Positions 1 to 7,764 of a stretch of 64,000 bases of DNA are shown here, in pieces (within the stretch, counting starts at the first letter, position 1; each line of letters starts with the position of its first letter). The position numbers and the translations under genes are program-made. The stretch is from Polynucleobacter wuianus (GTDB lineage Bacteria > Pseudomonadota > Gammaproteobacteria > Burkholderiales > Burkholderiaceae), in NCBI RefSeq assembly GCF_001659725.1, contig NZ_CP015922.1, positions 1,550,001-1,614,000 on the forward strand. Direction: 5' to 3'. Below the pieces are notes generated by a model. It was not told the origin of the DNA. It did not search any database and saw nothing but the letters and a program-made list of their open reading frames with translations.

Positions 1-1186
1 ATTAGCCGCTATTCGTGAATTTCAGCCAGCGCCGCAAGCCAGCATCCTCGGACGTAAAGATAAAGTTGATATGGGTGGCGCTGCTCTGATTAATGGCATT
101 AGTTCCCATACTTTTGACTTTGATGACACTCACTTAAAGACGGTGATTCATCCTGCGGGCCCAGTCGCTTCAGCAATCTTGGCTTTGGGCGAACACACCA
201 ATGCCAATGGTCGCCAAATTATTGACTCCTTAGTTTTAGGTATCGATGTTGCATGCCGTGTTGGCAATGCTATGTACCCTGACCACTACCATCGCGGTTG
301 GCATATCACCGGCTCAACCGGCATGTTGGGCTCTGCTGCGGCTTGTTCACGCTTAATGGGTCTTGATCTTCAAAAAACAACTATGGCACTCGGTATTGCC
401 GCTTCACAGCCAGTTGGCATGCGCGAGCAATTTGGCACGATGACTAAGCCCTTTCATCCAGGTGGTGCTGCACGTGCTGGTCAACTCTCTGCGTTACTAG
501 CAAAACATGGTTTCACAGCCAGCCCTAAAGCACTTGAAGCAGGTCGCGGTTATATGCAAACTGTTTCTACCAAGAATGACTGGACAGAAATTGATCGCGC
601 CCTGGGTAAATCATTTGAGATCTCTTTAAATACCTATAAACCATTTGCTTGTGGCATCGTGATTCACCCTGCGATTGATGCATGCGCACAGTTACGCGCA
701 CAGGGCGTCAAGGCTGAGGACGTAGAGCGTATCGAATTGCGCGTTCACCCACTCGTTCTAGAGCTTACTGGCAAGAAAACCCCTAAGGATGGTCTTGAGG
801 GCAAATTTAGCGTCTACCATGGTTGTGCTGTTGGACTCATCTTTGGTCAAGCTGGTGAAGGCGAGTATGCGGATGACATCGTGAACCGTCCCGATGTTGT
901 GGCATTGCGCGCTAAGGTGAACGCCACTACCGATACCTCTATTAGTGAAGCTTCAGTTGACGTTAAAGCCATCCTAAAAGACGGTAAAGAAGTACATATT
1001 TTTGTGAAGAATGCGATTGGTTCTGTAGAAAACCCAATGAGCGATGCCAATTTGGAACAGAAATTCACTAGCTTGGCAGAACCGATTATTGGCAAAGAGA
1101 AAACTCGTCAACTAATTTCCGCTCTATGGAAATTAGGCCAAGCCTCTGATCTCAAGCAGATCTTGAACCTTTGCACACCCGACTAA
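1..1186 (+). CDS. MmgE/PrpD family protein (5' end cut by the window)
   Basis: The MmgE/PrpD family includes 2-methylcitrate dehydratase, cis-aconitate decarboxylase and uncharacterised relatives acting on carboxylic acids. The reading frame is open back to base 2, so the gene starts outside the window and the ATG at 71 is internal. Family hallmarks visible are a His-x-Phe-Asp-Phe-Asp-Asp-Thr-His stretch near base 110, a Pro-Ala-Gly-Pro-Val segment shortly after, and a Lys-Pro-Phe-His-Pro-Gly-Gly motif near base 450. A hydroxyacid dehydrogenase, ChrA pair and Bug receptor follow on the same strand, which suggests breakdown of an organic acid rather than the methylcitrate cycle, because no prpB or prpC neighbour is seen. 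Family assignment is firm and the substrate is unknown. Confidence 0.9.
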   Translation, partial: LAAIREFQPAPQASILGRKDKVDMGGAALINGISSHTFDFDDTHLKTVIHPAGPVASAILALGEHTNANGRQIIDSLVLGIDVACRVGNAMYPDHYHRGWHITGSTGMLGSAAACSRLMGLDLQKTTMALGIAASQPVGMREQFGTMTKPFHPGGAARAGQLSALLAKHGFTASPKALEAGRGYMQTVSTKNDWTEIDRALGKSFEISLNTYKPFACGIVIHPAIDACAQLRAQGVKAEDVERIELRVHPLVLELTGKKTPKDGLEGKFSVYHGCAVGLIFGQAGEGEYADDIVNRPDVVALRAKVNATTDTSISEASVDVKAILKDGKEVHIFVKNAIGSVENPMSDANLEQKFTSLAEPIIGKEKTRQLISALWKLGQASDLKQILNLCTPD

Positions 1187-1207
1187 ATTTAAAGAGAGTA
1201 TTGATTA

Positions 1208-2185
1208 ATGGCTTCATTACCAAATATCGTCATCCTTGGAGACTACGAGCGTGCTCTGCGTCGCTTCTCCAATTGGGAAAAACTTGAGAAGCAAGCAAAT
1301 CTCACCTTTCACCATGAGCCACTGCGTGATGAGGCACTTTATGAAGCAGTGAAAGATGCAGATGCAATTGCAATCGTGCGTGATCGCTCTCCATTCAATG
1401 AAGCCATGATTGCACGCTTACCGAAGCTGAAATTTTTGATGTTTACAGGTGAACGTAATGGCACTCTCGATGCGGCAGCATTGGTAGCTCGTAACATTCC
1501 CATTGCCTGCTCACCTGGCGGTCCATCAAAGGAAACTACAGCAGAATTAACTTGGGCTCTCATTCTTGGCGCATCGAAACGTCTGATTGAAGAAAATAAA
1601 TTGATTGCATCAGGCGGATGGCGTGATCACCTTTCCGTTCTCCCCATGCTCTCAGGCGAACGCTTAGGCATCATGGGCCTGGGCGCAATTGGTAGTCGCG
1701 TAGCACGAGTTGGCGCTGCATTTGGAATGGAAGTCGTTGCTTGGAGTCCTCGTATGACTCCAGAGCGTGCTGCTGCGGAGAATGCTAAAGCAGTCAGTCT
1801 TGATGAATTGCTATCAACATCTAAGGTGGTATCCATGCATCTGGTAGCAGGACCTGGAACCAAAGGATTGATTAGTGCCGATCAATTGGCTTTGATGCGC
1901 CCTGACTCAATCCTGGTAAACACTTCACGTGCAGCCCTGATCAATATGGCTGATCTACAAAAAGCGTTGATTGCAGGCAAGCCAGGTCAAGCAGCTGTCG
2001 ATGTATTTGATATTGAACCTCTTCCAGCAAATGATCCTTTACGCAACACACCGAATCTGTTGGTTACACCCCATTTAGGATTTATTGCAGAACCGATCTT
2101 TGCTAGCTTCTCCAAGGGCATTACCGAAACTTTAGAAGCATGGTTGGACAACAAGCCATTGCCTCACCCATTTAAGCCACAGTAA
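1208..2185 (+). CDS. D-2-hydroxyacid dehydrogenase (NAD-dependent)
   Basis: A 325-residue member of the D-isomer-specific 2-hydroxyacid dehydrogenase family, which reduces 2-keto acids or oxidises D-2-hydroxy acids with NAD(P). The Rossmann fingerprint Gly-Leu-Gly-Ala-Ile-Gly sits near residue 156. The catalytic set is present: Arg in Asn-Thr-Ser-Arg-Ala, Glu in Asp-Ile-Glu-Pro-Leu-Pro, and His in Thr-Pro-His-Leu-Gly-Phe. It begins 22 bp after the PrpD-family gene, with an AAAGAG ribosome site before the ATG, so the two are probably cotranscribed. The length suits glyoxylate/hydroxypyruvate reductases or PdxB-like proteins rather than the longer SerA. The substrate cannot be read from sequence. 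Confidence 0.88.
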   Translation: MASLPNIVILGDYERALRRFSNWEKLEKQANLTFHHEPLRDEALYEAVKDADAIAIVRDRSPFNEAMIARLPKLKFLMFTGERNGTLDAAALVARNIPIACSPGGPSKETTAELTWALILGASKRLIEENKLIASGGWRDHLSVLPMLSGERLGIMGLGAIGSRVARVGAAFGMEVVAWSPRMTPERAAAENAKAVSLDELLSTSKVVSMHLVAGPGTKGLISADQLALMRPDSILVNTSRAALINMADLQKALIAGKPGQAAVDVFDIEPLPANDPLRNTPNLLVTPHLGFIAEPIFASFSKGITETLEAWLDNKPLPHPFKPQ

Positions 2186-2187
2186 TC

Positions 2188-2727
2188 TTGAAAACACTCA
2201 CGCCGCTCGAACTCTTTATTAGCTTTAGCAAAATTGGCATGTCCGGGTTCGGCGGGGTCCTTCCTTGGGCCAGAAGAACCCTGGTAGAGCGCGACAAGAT
2301 TTTGACCTCTGAGGAATTTAGCGCCATCCTAGGTATCTGCCAAATTGTTCCAGGACCTAATATCGTGAATCTCGCAGTTTGTATTGGCTCTCGTTTTGGT
2401 GGCGCTAGAGGTGCACTTGCTGCGGTACTAGGTCTCACCTTGGGACCAATTTCTATTGTGATGTTGTTAGCGGTTTTATACGAGCACTACAGCTATTTGG
2501 ACTCAGTTAAAGGAGTGCTCCGTGGAATATCTGCAGTAGGTGTAGGCCTGATTGCATCTACGGGTTTCAAAATGCTCAAGGATGAGTTTCGTTATCCAGC
2601 AATGTTCATTGTTGTCATCGTCACCATACTAGCTGCGAGCTATTTCCATCTTGGTTTAGGTTGGGTCGTCCTAATCTCTTCACCATTAGCCTTGGTCTTA
2701 GCCTGGAAGAAAGCCCACTCAGAATGA
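2188..2727 (+). CDS. chrA: Chromate transporter, first half (short-chain ChrA)
   Basis: A 179-residue hydrophobic protein with the ChrA domain, a family that exports chromate and in short-chain form acts as a pair of about 180-residue proteins. It has the N-terminal Phe-Gly-Gly segment followed by an Arg-Arg pair, a Gln-Ile-Val-Pro-Gly-Pro motif near residue 55, and about five membrane segments. The start is a TTG two bases past the preceding stop. An internal Met at residue 18 would remove part of the conserved N-terminus, so TTG is preferred. The second half follows with a 4-bp ATGA overlap. Its place inside an organic-acid gene group is unusual for a resistance gene, and the true substrate may not be chromate. 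Confidence 0.85.
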   Translation: MKTLTPLELFISFSKIGMSGFGGVLPWARRTLVERDKILTSEEFSAILGICQIVPGPNIVNLAVCIGSRFGGARGALAAVLGLTLGPISIVMLLAVLYEHYSYLDSVKGVLRGISAVGVGLIASTGFKMLKDEFRYPAMFIVVIVTILAASYFHLGLGWVVLISSPLALVLAWKKAHSE

Positions 2728-3245
2728 GCATGCTTCTTAGCCTCTTTCTCAAGCTCTCTGCTTTCTCCTTGATCGCATTCGGTGGCGTGAATGCACTACT
2801 CCCAGTTCTATTCAACTTAGCAGTAACCCAAGAACATTGGATTGATGTTCAGACCTTCTCTGACTATTTTGCCATTGCACAAGCGGCACCAGGTCCTAAT
2901 TTCATGACCGTTACCCTATTGGGCTGGCATGTTGATGGAGTGATTGGCGCCCTCGTTGCCACATTTGCAATCGCCTGGCCTTCTTCCATTTTGATTTTTT
3001 ACTTACAACGCCTCATTATGGGTATTGAGGATCCGCTAAAAAAGAAATCAATTCAATACGCAGCTGCCGCTCTTGCGATTGGCTTGGTTCTCTCTTCTGC
3101 CTGGCAAATTTCTTTACAAATTAACCATAGTGTCGCTGCTTATATATTGACGATCGCGACGATTGCGATTACCTTCTTTACACGTTGGCACCCTTTGTAT
3201 TTAATAGTGATTGGGGCCGCATTAGGCTTACTAGGCATCATCTAA
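2724..3245 (+). CDS. chrA: Chromate transporter, second half (short-chain ChrA)
   Basis: The partner half of the ChrA pair, 173 residues from the ATG at 2724, which overlaps the stop codon of the first half. It repeats the family layout: Phe-Gly-Gly near the N-terminus and Ala-Gln-Ala-Ala-Pro-Gly-Pro-Asn-Phe near residue 56, then five hydrophobic segments. The frame is open further upstream, to an ATG at 2661, but that extension is buried in the first gene and has no family similarity. In characterised short-chain pairs the two halves insert with opposite topology and both are needed. It lies upstream of a Bug receptor with an 11-bp gap. Confidence 0.85.
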   Translation: MSMLLSLFLKLSAFSLIAFGGVNALLPVLFNLAVTQEHWIDVQTFSDYFAIAQAAPGPNFMTVTLLGWHVDGVIGALVATFAIAWPSSILIFYLQRLIMGIEDPLKKKSIQYAAAALAIGLVLSSAWQISLQINHSVAAYILTIATIAITFFTRWHPLYLIVIGAALGLLGII

Positions 3246-3256
3246 AAAGGATCAAA

Positions 3257-4234
3257 ATGAAGATCACCCATTTCTTTCTCACCGCATTGGGCTTAGTTAG
3301 CCTTCTCAATATTGGGACTGCGCAGGCTCAATCTAACTACCCTAACAAGCCTATCAATTTTGTTGTTCCTTATGGTGCCGGTGGTGGCGCAGATTCCCGT
3401 AGCCGTCAAATTGCACAGAAGATGAGCGTCATTCTGAAGCAACCTATCATCGTTGATAACAAACCAGGTGCTGGTGGCAATATTGGCACTGAATTTATTT
3501 CTCGTGCAGCGCCCGATGGTTACACCATCGGCATGGGGAACTTTGCTCCAATGGCTGTCAATAAAACTTTATTTGGTAATTTACGTTACGACCCTGAAAC
3601 CGATATCACACCAATCGTGTTAATCGAAAAAGGTCCTTTAGTTTTAGTAGTTAACCCAAACTCACCCTATAAAACAGTACAGGATATTGTTGCAGCTGCT
3701 AAAGCGAAGCCTGGCGTACTCACCTTTTCTTCTGGCGGGATTGGTGGTAGCCACCAACTGTCTGCAGAAATCTTTGAGCAAAATGCTGGTATCGATATGA
3801 TTCACGTGCCATATAAGAGTGGCTCGGCTGGCTTAACGGATTTGATGGCGGGTAACGTCACCATGATGTTTGATCAAATGTATTCAGCCATGCCCTCAAT
3901 TAAGGCTGAGAAGCTTCGTCCAATTGCCATTACTAGCAAGAAGCGCTCTCCTCTACTGCCTAACATCCCCACTTTTGCTGAAGCAGGCTACCCAAAGGTT
4001 GAAGTACTCAATTGGCAAGGCCTGATTGCACCCAAGGGAACTCCAAAGGCCATCATTGATAAGCTCAATGCTGCAGCAAATGAGGCTTTGAAAGATCCTC
4101 AATTACGAGAGCTCATGCTATCTCAAGGAAATGAAATTGGTGGCGGCAGTCCTGCGGAATTTGCTGCGTTGATTAAATCAGAATCAGCCAAATGGAGTGC
4201 AGTTGTGAAAACGGCTAATATCAAACCAGAGTAA
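3257..4234 (+). CDS. Bug/TctC-family periplasmic solute-binding protein
   Basis: A tripartite tricarboxylate transporter receptor (Bug family) of 325 residues. Such proteins bind small organic acids in the periplasm. The ATG at 3257 is preceded by AAAAGGATC and opens a signal peptide ending Ala-Gln-Ala. The frame continues upstream into the ChrA gene but without a signal sequence. The mature part begins Tyr-Pro-Asn-Lys-Pro and has the typical Val-Pro-Tyr-Gly-Ala-Gly-Gly loop and Asn-Lys-Pro-Gly-Ala-Gly-Gly-Asn-Ile-Gly motif. No TctA or TctB membrane subunit is nearby, as is common for the large Bug sets of Burkholderiales. It ends the operon. Confidence 0.92.
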   Translation: MKITHFFLTALGLVSLLNIGTAQAQSNYPNKPINFVVPYGAGGGADSRSRQIAQKMSVILKQPIIVDNKPGAGGNIGTEFISRAAPDGYTIGMGNFAPMAVNKTLFGNLRYDPETDITPIVLIEKGPLVLVVNPNSPYKTVQDIVAAAKAKPGVLTFSSGGIGGSHQLSAEIFEQNAGIDMIHVPYKSGSAGLTDLMAGNVTMMFDQMYSAMPSIKAEKLRPIAITSKKRSPLLPNIPTFAEAGYPKVEVLNWQGLIAPKGTPKAIIDKLNAAANEALKDPQLRELMLSQGNEIGGGSPAEFAALIKSESAKWSAVVKTANIKPE

Positions 4235-4244
4235 TGAGTTTGAT

Positions 4245-4285
4245 AAATAAAAAGGGGGGCTTAATAGCTCACTTTTTTATTTCAG
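4245..4285. terminator. Probable terminator between convergent genes
   Basis: An A-run, a G-rich arm, a short loop, and a C-containing arm running into a T-run lie between the stop codons of the Bug gene and crcB. The stem is imperfect (G-U pairs and one mismatch), so this is a modest call. Confidence 0.4.
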
Positions 4286-4654
4286 GGCTTGATACGTCAA
4301 GATACCCAAAAAGGTTAACAGCAGTGAACCAACTAAATGCAGCATTGCCGTTCCCAGAGCCCAAGTAAATTCTCCACGCTGAATGAAGGCAACGACTTCA
4401 GCAGAGAAGCTAGAGAAGGTAGTCAGGCCACCTAAAAAACCAGTTACCACCAAGAGTCGCCACTCTGGCGAAAGCTGCGGATTATTACCAAAGAAAGCAA
4501 CGGCTAGACCAACTAGGTAACCGCCCACCATATTCGAGATCAAAGTGCCCAGCGGAATGATGGAGGCAGCGCTTACCGTCAGAACGTTAAAGCCCGCTCT
4601 TAATAGGGCACCAAGACCAGCGCCAAAGAAGATTGCAAGAATAGAAAGCCACAT
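4277..4654 (-). CDS. crcB: CrcB/FluC fluoride ion channel
   Basis: A four-helix membrane protein of 125 residues that exports fluoride as a dual-topology dimer. The signature Gly-Gly-Leu-Thr-Thr-Phe-Ser-Ser-Phe-Ser is present near residue 75, along with the Gly-Ala-Leu-Leu-Arg segment in helix 1 and an Asn in the second helix. The start was moved to the Met at 4654, which begins the hydrophobic helix at the family-typical place. An upstream in-frame Met at 4684 would overlap the preceding dioxygenase gene. It lies 10 bp downstream of that gene and is probably cotranscribed with it. No fluoride riboswitch can be placed in front of it. Confidence 0.9.
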   Translation of the reverse strand: MWLSILAIFFGAGLGALLRAGFNVLTVSAASIIPLGTLISNMVGGYLVGLAVAFFGNNPQLSPEWRLLVVTGFLGGLTTFSSFSAEVVAFIQRGEFTWALGTAMLHLVGSLLLTFLGILTYQALK

Positions 4655-4664
4655 AATGTTTTCT

Positions 4665-5444
4665 TTATTGAATGGAAAAACCAAGCATGCTGATCGAACT
4701 CATTTCGATACCATCAACAAACACTTTGGCATGCTCACCCTCTTGTTGTAAAGCTAAAGTATATAAAGCGGGCCAATAGTGCTCAGCCGTAGGAATGGAT
4801 AGATGAGCAGCATCCCCATATTTTTCCCAGTCGATTAATGAATCATGGTGATTGGCGCGAATCTCCGCTGCGAAAAAATCATTAAATTCTTCTGCCCATG
4901 GGTATGGTTCCGCGCCATCTTGCCAGTGAATCGTACGCAAGTTGTGCACGATATTACCGCTAGACAAAATCAGAATATTTTCATCGCGCAAAGGTCGCAA
5001 CTGTTTTGCTAACTCATAATGCTCGCGGGCTGACATAGAGCCATCTAGGCTCAACTGGACCACGGGCACATCTGAATTGGGATAGAGGTATTTCAGAACA
5101 GACCATGCACCATGATCAATACCCCATTCATTCTCTTCTAGAACAACGGGAACATTTAATAATTCTTGAACACGGTCTGCTAATGCAGGGCTTCCAGGGG
5201 CTGGATATTGGATATCAAATAGCGCTTGGGGAAAGCCGCCGAAGTCATGAATTGTTTTAGGCTTAGACATTGCAGTAACCCAAGTACCGCGAGTTACCCA
5301 ATGTGCGGAGATCACCAGAATGGCGTCAGGCCGTTTGAGTGATTTTCCTAGAGAGGCCCAAGCCGCTGTAAAACGGTTGGGCTCTATGGCGTACATCGGA
5401 CTGCCATGGCCAGCAAATACAGCAGGTTGGCGATGGCTAGTCAT
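4665..5444 (-). CDS. DODA-type extradiol ring-cleavage dioxygenase (YgiD family)
   Basis: A 259-residue class III extradiol dioxygenase related to E. coli YgiD and plant DOPA dioxygenase, which cleave catechol rings using a divalent metal. Likely metal and catalytic histidines are seen in Gly-His-Gly-Ser-Pro-Met near residue 13, Ser-Ala-His-Trp near residue 47, Asp-His-Gly-Ala-Trp near residue 110, and a later His-Tyr-Trp-Pro. The length is normal for the family. Read leftwards, it is followed closely by crcB. The physiological substrate is unknown; an aromatic diol is the family-based guess. Confidence 0.88.
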   Translation of the reverse strand: MTSHRQPAVFAGHGSPMYAIEPNRFTAAWASLGKSLKRPDAILVISAHWVTRGTWVTAMSKPKTIHDFGGFPQALFDIQYPAPGSPALADRVQELLNVPVVLEENEWGIDHGAWSVLKYLYPNSDVPVVQLSLDGSMSAREHYELAKQLRPLRDENILILSSGNIVHNLRTIHWQDGAEPYPWAEEFNDFFAAEIRANHHDSLIDWEKYGDAAHLSIPTAEHYWPALYTLALQQEGEHAKVFVDGIEMSSISMLGFSIQ

Positions 5445-5453
5445 TAAGACTGA

Positions 5454-5591
5454 TTAACCGAATACGTAACCAGTATGAGCAGCCACCAATGCAAACAAAA
5501 TCGCCAAGCTAGTTGCAGCAGCCAACATCACGATCAATGTAATGATCTTTTTGTTAACTTCTTCTTTAGATTCGTTGTGCCATTCGTTCAT
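5454..5591 (-). CDS. Small single-span membrane protein, unknown function
   Basis: A 45-residue open frame with a clear ribosome site (GAGGA seven bases before the ATG). The protein has a charged N-terminus (Asn-Glu-Trp-His then Glu/Lys residues) followed by one hydrophobic segment of about 22 residues and a short Gly-Tyr-Val-Phe-Gly tail. The stop lies 10 bp from the start of the DODA-family gene, so it may be first in that transcript. I do not recognise a family. The ribosome site and helix make it likely real. Confidence 0.6.
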   Translation of the reverse strand: MNEWHNESKEEVNKKIITLIVMLAAATSLAILFALVAAHTGYVFG

Positions 5592-5635
5592 GCTAAATCC
5601 TCTGTAAACACATTAATAATGAGTGTAATTATCCA

Positions 5636-5803
5636 CTATCGACCGCGACCGGCCTTGCGCATCATGCCTTTTCCGCCACCAAAGCCTGCCTGAGGCCTGC
5701 CAGCGGGTCCTGATGGTCCTTTTGGTGCAGGTGGACGGGCTGGGGGCTTAGCTACTACTGGCTTAGCTGGGGTTTTTGGGTCTGTTTTCTTATCGTCAGT
5801 CAC
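5636..5803 (-). CDS. Small basic Pro/Gly-rich protein, unknown function
   Basis: A 55-residue frame starting at GTG, with GGAG six bases upstream. The composition is strongly biased: an acidic and Lys start (Thr-Asp-Asp-Lys-Lys), a central run rich in Pro, Ala and Lys, and a C-terminus rich in Gly and Arg ending Ala-Gly-Arg-Gly-Arg. It looks disordered and could bind nucleic acid, but that is only a composition-based guess. It is divergent from the M50 protease gene, with the two starts 28 bp apart. Confidence 0.5.
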   Translation of the reverse strand: MTDDKKTDPKTPAKPVVAKPPARPPAPKGPSGPAGRPQAGFGGGKGMMRKAGRGR

Positions 5804-5831
5804 TTTGAGCTCCTATGGATATCATATTGCC

Positions 5832-6494
5832 ATGATTACTGACTATTCTATCCAAGCCGTCGCTATTAATGCGATTCCCCTAATTTTTGCCATCACCATC
5901 CATGAGGCGGCCCATGGCTACGCTGCCCGCAAGTTTGGGGATAACACGGCTTACATGCTTGGCAGAGTAAGCCTTAACCCTGCTAAACATATAGATCCAG
6001 TAGGAACTGTGTTACTTCCTTTAGCATTAATTTTGATGCAGTCGCCTTTTTTGATTGGCTATGCCAAACCAGTACCCGTCAACTTTGGGCGCCTCAAAAA
6101 TCCTAGAATCGACTCTATTTGGGTTGCCCTGGCTGGACCTGGGTCTAACTTTATTCAGGCACTAATTTGGTTAATTCTGCTAATTCTGCTGGTGGGCCTT
6201 GGTATTGATGAAAAATTCCTGATTTCGATGTCTCAAGCCGGTATCTCTTGGAACCTCAGCTTGCTTGTATTTAACCTGCTACCAATTCCACCTTTTGATG
6301 GAGGACGAGTTCTATCGGGACTCCTCCCTACAAGACAGTCCTTGGCGCTCGATAGATTAGAAAAGTGGGGGTTTTATATTGTCCTTGGGCTCATGTTTAC
6401 TGGAATTATCAGCAATCTCTGGATGACACCTCTCTTAAACTTCTTCCAATGGCTTATTCTTTTGCTAACCAGCCCCCTGCAGATGCTCTTCTAG
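5832..6494 (+). CDS. Site-2 protease family (M50) membrane metallopeptidase
   Basis: A 220-residue integral membrane protein of the short M50 rhomboid-like S2P group, common next to housekeeping genes in proteobacteria. The zinc site His-Glu-Ala-Ala-His is near residue 25 and the third ligand lies in Asn-Leu-Leu-Pro-Ile-Pro-Pro-Phe-Asp-Gly-Gly near residue 160. About five or six hydrophobic segments are visible. The frame extends upstream to a TTG at 5805, but the ATG at 5832 begins the conserved part. It has no PDZ domain, unlike RseP. The substrate is unknown. Confidence 0.9.
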   Translation: MITDYSIQAVAINAIPLIFAITIHEAAHGYAARKFGDNTAYMLGRVSLNPAKHIDPVGTVLLPLALILMQSPFLIGYAKPVPVNFGRLKNPRIDSIWVALAGPGSNFIQALIWLILLILLVGLGIDEKFLISMSQAGISWNLSLLVFNLLPIPPFDGGRVLSGLLPTRQSLALDRLEKWGFYIVLGLMFTGIISNLWMTPLLNFFQWLILLLTSPLQMLF

Positions 6495-6583
6495 GCTTCC
6501 CGTCAAACAAAAGTCATCAATCTGGAGTATGCTGATTTCATAGTAGGCGGTCTCCATTCATCAATATATCTAAAGAGGTTCCC

Positions 6584-7036
6584 ATGAAACTACAGAAAAT
6601 TCTTTTAGCTGGTACAGCAACCGTTTTAGCAATTGCCGCTGGTACTGCGATTGCGCAATTCCAAAAACCAGAAGATGCCATTAAATATCGCCAAAGTGCT
6701 TTTACAGTAATGGCAAATTCTTTTGGAAAAATTGGTGCGGTTGTTAAAGGCGAGGCTCCATATAACAAAGATGAAGTTGCCAAAAATGCAGCGATTGTTG
6801 CCATGATGTCGACCTTGCCATGGCAAGCATTTGGTCCAGGCACTGAAGGCGGTAAGGCGCAACCTGAAGTTTGGTCTGATAACGCGAAGTTCAAAGCAGC
6901 TTCTGAAAAAATGCAACTAGCAGTAGCTGATCTGAATAAAGCCGCTCAATCAGGTGATCTGGAAAGCATCAAGAAAACGTTTGGCGCTGCAGGTGCAAGC
7001 TGCAAAGGATGCCACGATGATTTCAAAAAGAAATAA
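6584..7036 (+). CDS. Cytochrome c' family protein
   Basis: A 150-residue periplasmic c-type cytochrome. The signal peptide is residues 1-24 (Lys-Leu-Gln-Lys then a hydrophobic core, ending Ala-Ile-Ala). The single heme site Cys-Lys-Gly-Cys-His lies at the far C-terminus, which together with the helical Ala/Lys-rich body is typical of cytochrome c', a four-helix bundle that binds NO and protects against nitrosative stress. AAAGAGG precedes the ATG. The cytochrome b561 gene is convergent with its stop 5 bp away; such b561/c' pairs are common. Heme attachment would need the Ccm system encoded at 37018-43848. Confidence 0.9.
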   Translation: MKLQKILLAGTATVLAIAAGTAIAQFQKPEDAIKYRQSAFTVMANSFGKIGAVVKGEAPYNKDEVAKNAAIVAMMSTLPWQAFGPGTEGGKAQPEVWSDNAKFKAASEKMQLAVADLNKAAQSGDLESIKKTFGAAGASCKGCHDDFKKK

Positions 7037-7041
7037 TCTGC

Positions 7042-7722
7042 TTATTTGGTAATCAAATAACCCACTGCGACGGCAATAGCGCTTAACAGCACCAAAGCCA
7101 GAGCACGCTGTAGACCTCCATCCTTGGAGGGTTGACCCAAGTCAGAAGGCAAATATTTTGCTTCCTCGCTTGGGTCGATTTCTTTATCGCCACTAATCAT
7201 TGGCTTTATTAAATTTTCGCCTTTGTATCTCTTATAAAACCAAATCGCAGCGATATGGATCGCAATCAAGGTGTAGATCACCACTTGATTGCCTTCGTGA
7301 ATTTCAGATAAAAAAGAAACTACTGCATTAGGTACGTACTTCGCTAATGGCCCCTGAAAAGCAATCTCATCATCCACAAATAAGCCGGTGAACACTTGAA
7401 CACTCAAGACAAAGAGCAAAGCAAAGACCGAGAGAGCACCAATCGGGTTATGCCCCAACATGCGTGGTGACTTCCCTTGCAGGTATTCCAAAATGCCGGC
7501 GCGGGTTGGGAAAAATGAAGCAAAGCGAGCATGCCTAGAGCCTACAAAGCCCCAGATGATTCTAAATATCAACAAGGTCAAGATGCTGTAGCCAAAATAA
7601 GCATGGTATTCAATCGCGCTATCACCTAGGTTAACGCTAATTAAGCTACCAGTGATACAAAGCACCAGTAACCAGTGAAACAGGCGGATTGGCAAGTCCC
7701 AGACACGAATCGTTTTCTTCAT
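7042..7722 (-). CDS. Cytochrome b561, Ni/Fe-hydrogenase-type diheme cytochrome b
   Basis: A 226-residue membrane cytochrome b with the family opening Val-Trp-Asp-Leu-Pro-Ile-Arg-Leu-Phe-His-Trp, where the His is a likely heme ligand, and further histidines in helix 2 (Tyr-His-Ala-Tyr-Phe-Gly) and in the fourth helix (Ile-Ala-Ile-His-Ile-Ala-Ala-Ile). It has four core helices plus a C-terminal helix after a charged linker. It probably passes electrons between the quinone pool and a periplasmic cytochrome. The convergent cytochrome c' gene next door is a likely partner, though that link is inference. Confidence 0.88.
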   Translation of the reverse strand: MKKTIRVWDLPIRLFHWLLVLCITGSLISVNLGDSAIEYHAYFGYSILTLLIFRIIWGFVGSRHARFASFFPTRAGILEYLQGKSPRMLGHNPIGALSVFALLFVLSVQVFTGLFVDDEIAFQGPLAKYVPNAVVSFLSEIHEGNQVVIYTLIAIHIAAIWFYKRYKGENLIKPMISGDKEIDPSEEAKYLPSDLGQPSKDGGLQRALALVLLSAIAVAVGYLITK

Positions 7723-7764
7723 ACCTTAAGGATAAAGCACAAACTCCCTTAAACTCACTAAAAC

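Noticed and set aside
71..1186. ATG at 71 as the true start of the PrpD-family gene
   Set aside because: The frame is open and family-like back to the window edge, so this Met is internal.
4655..4684. Fluoride riboswitch before crcB
   Set aside because: The gene starts 10 bp after another coding region and there is no room or recognisable structure for one.
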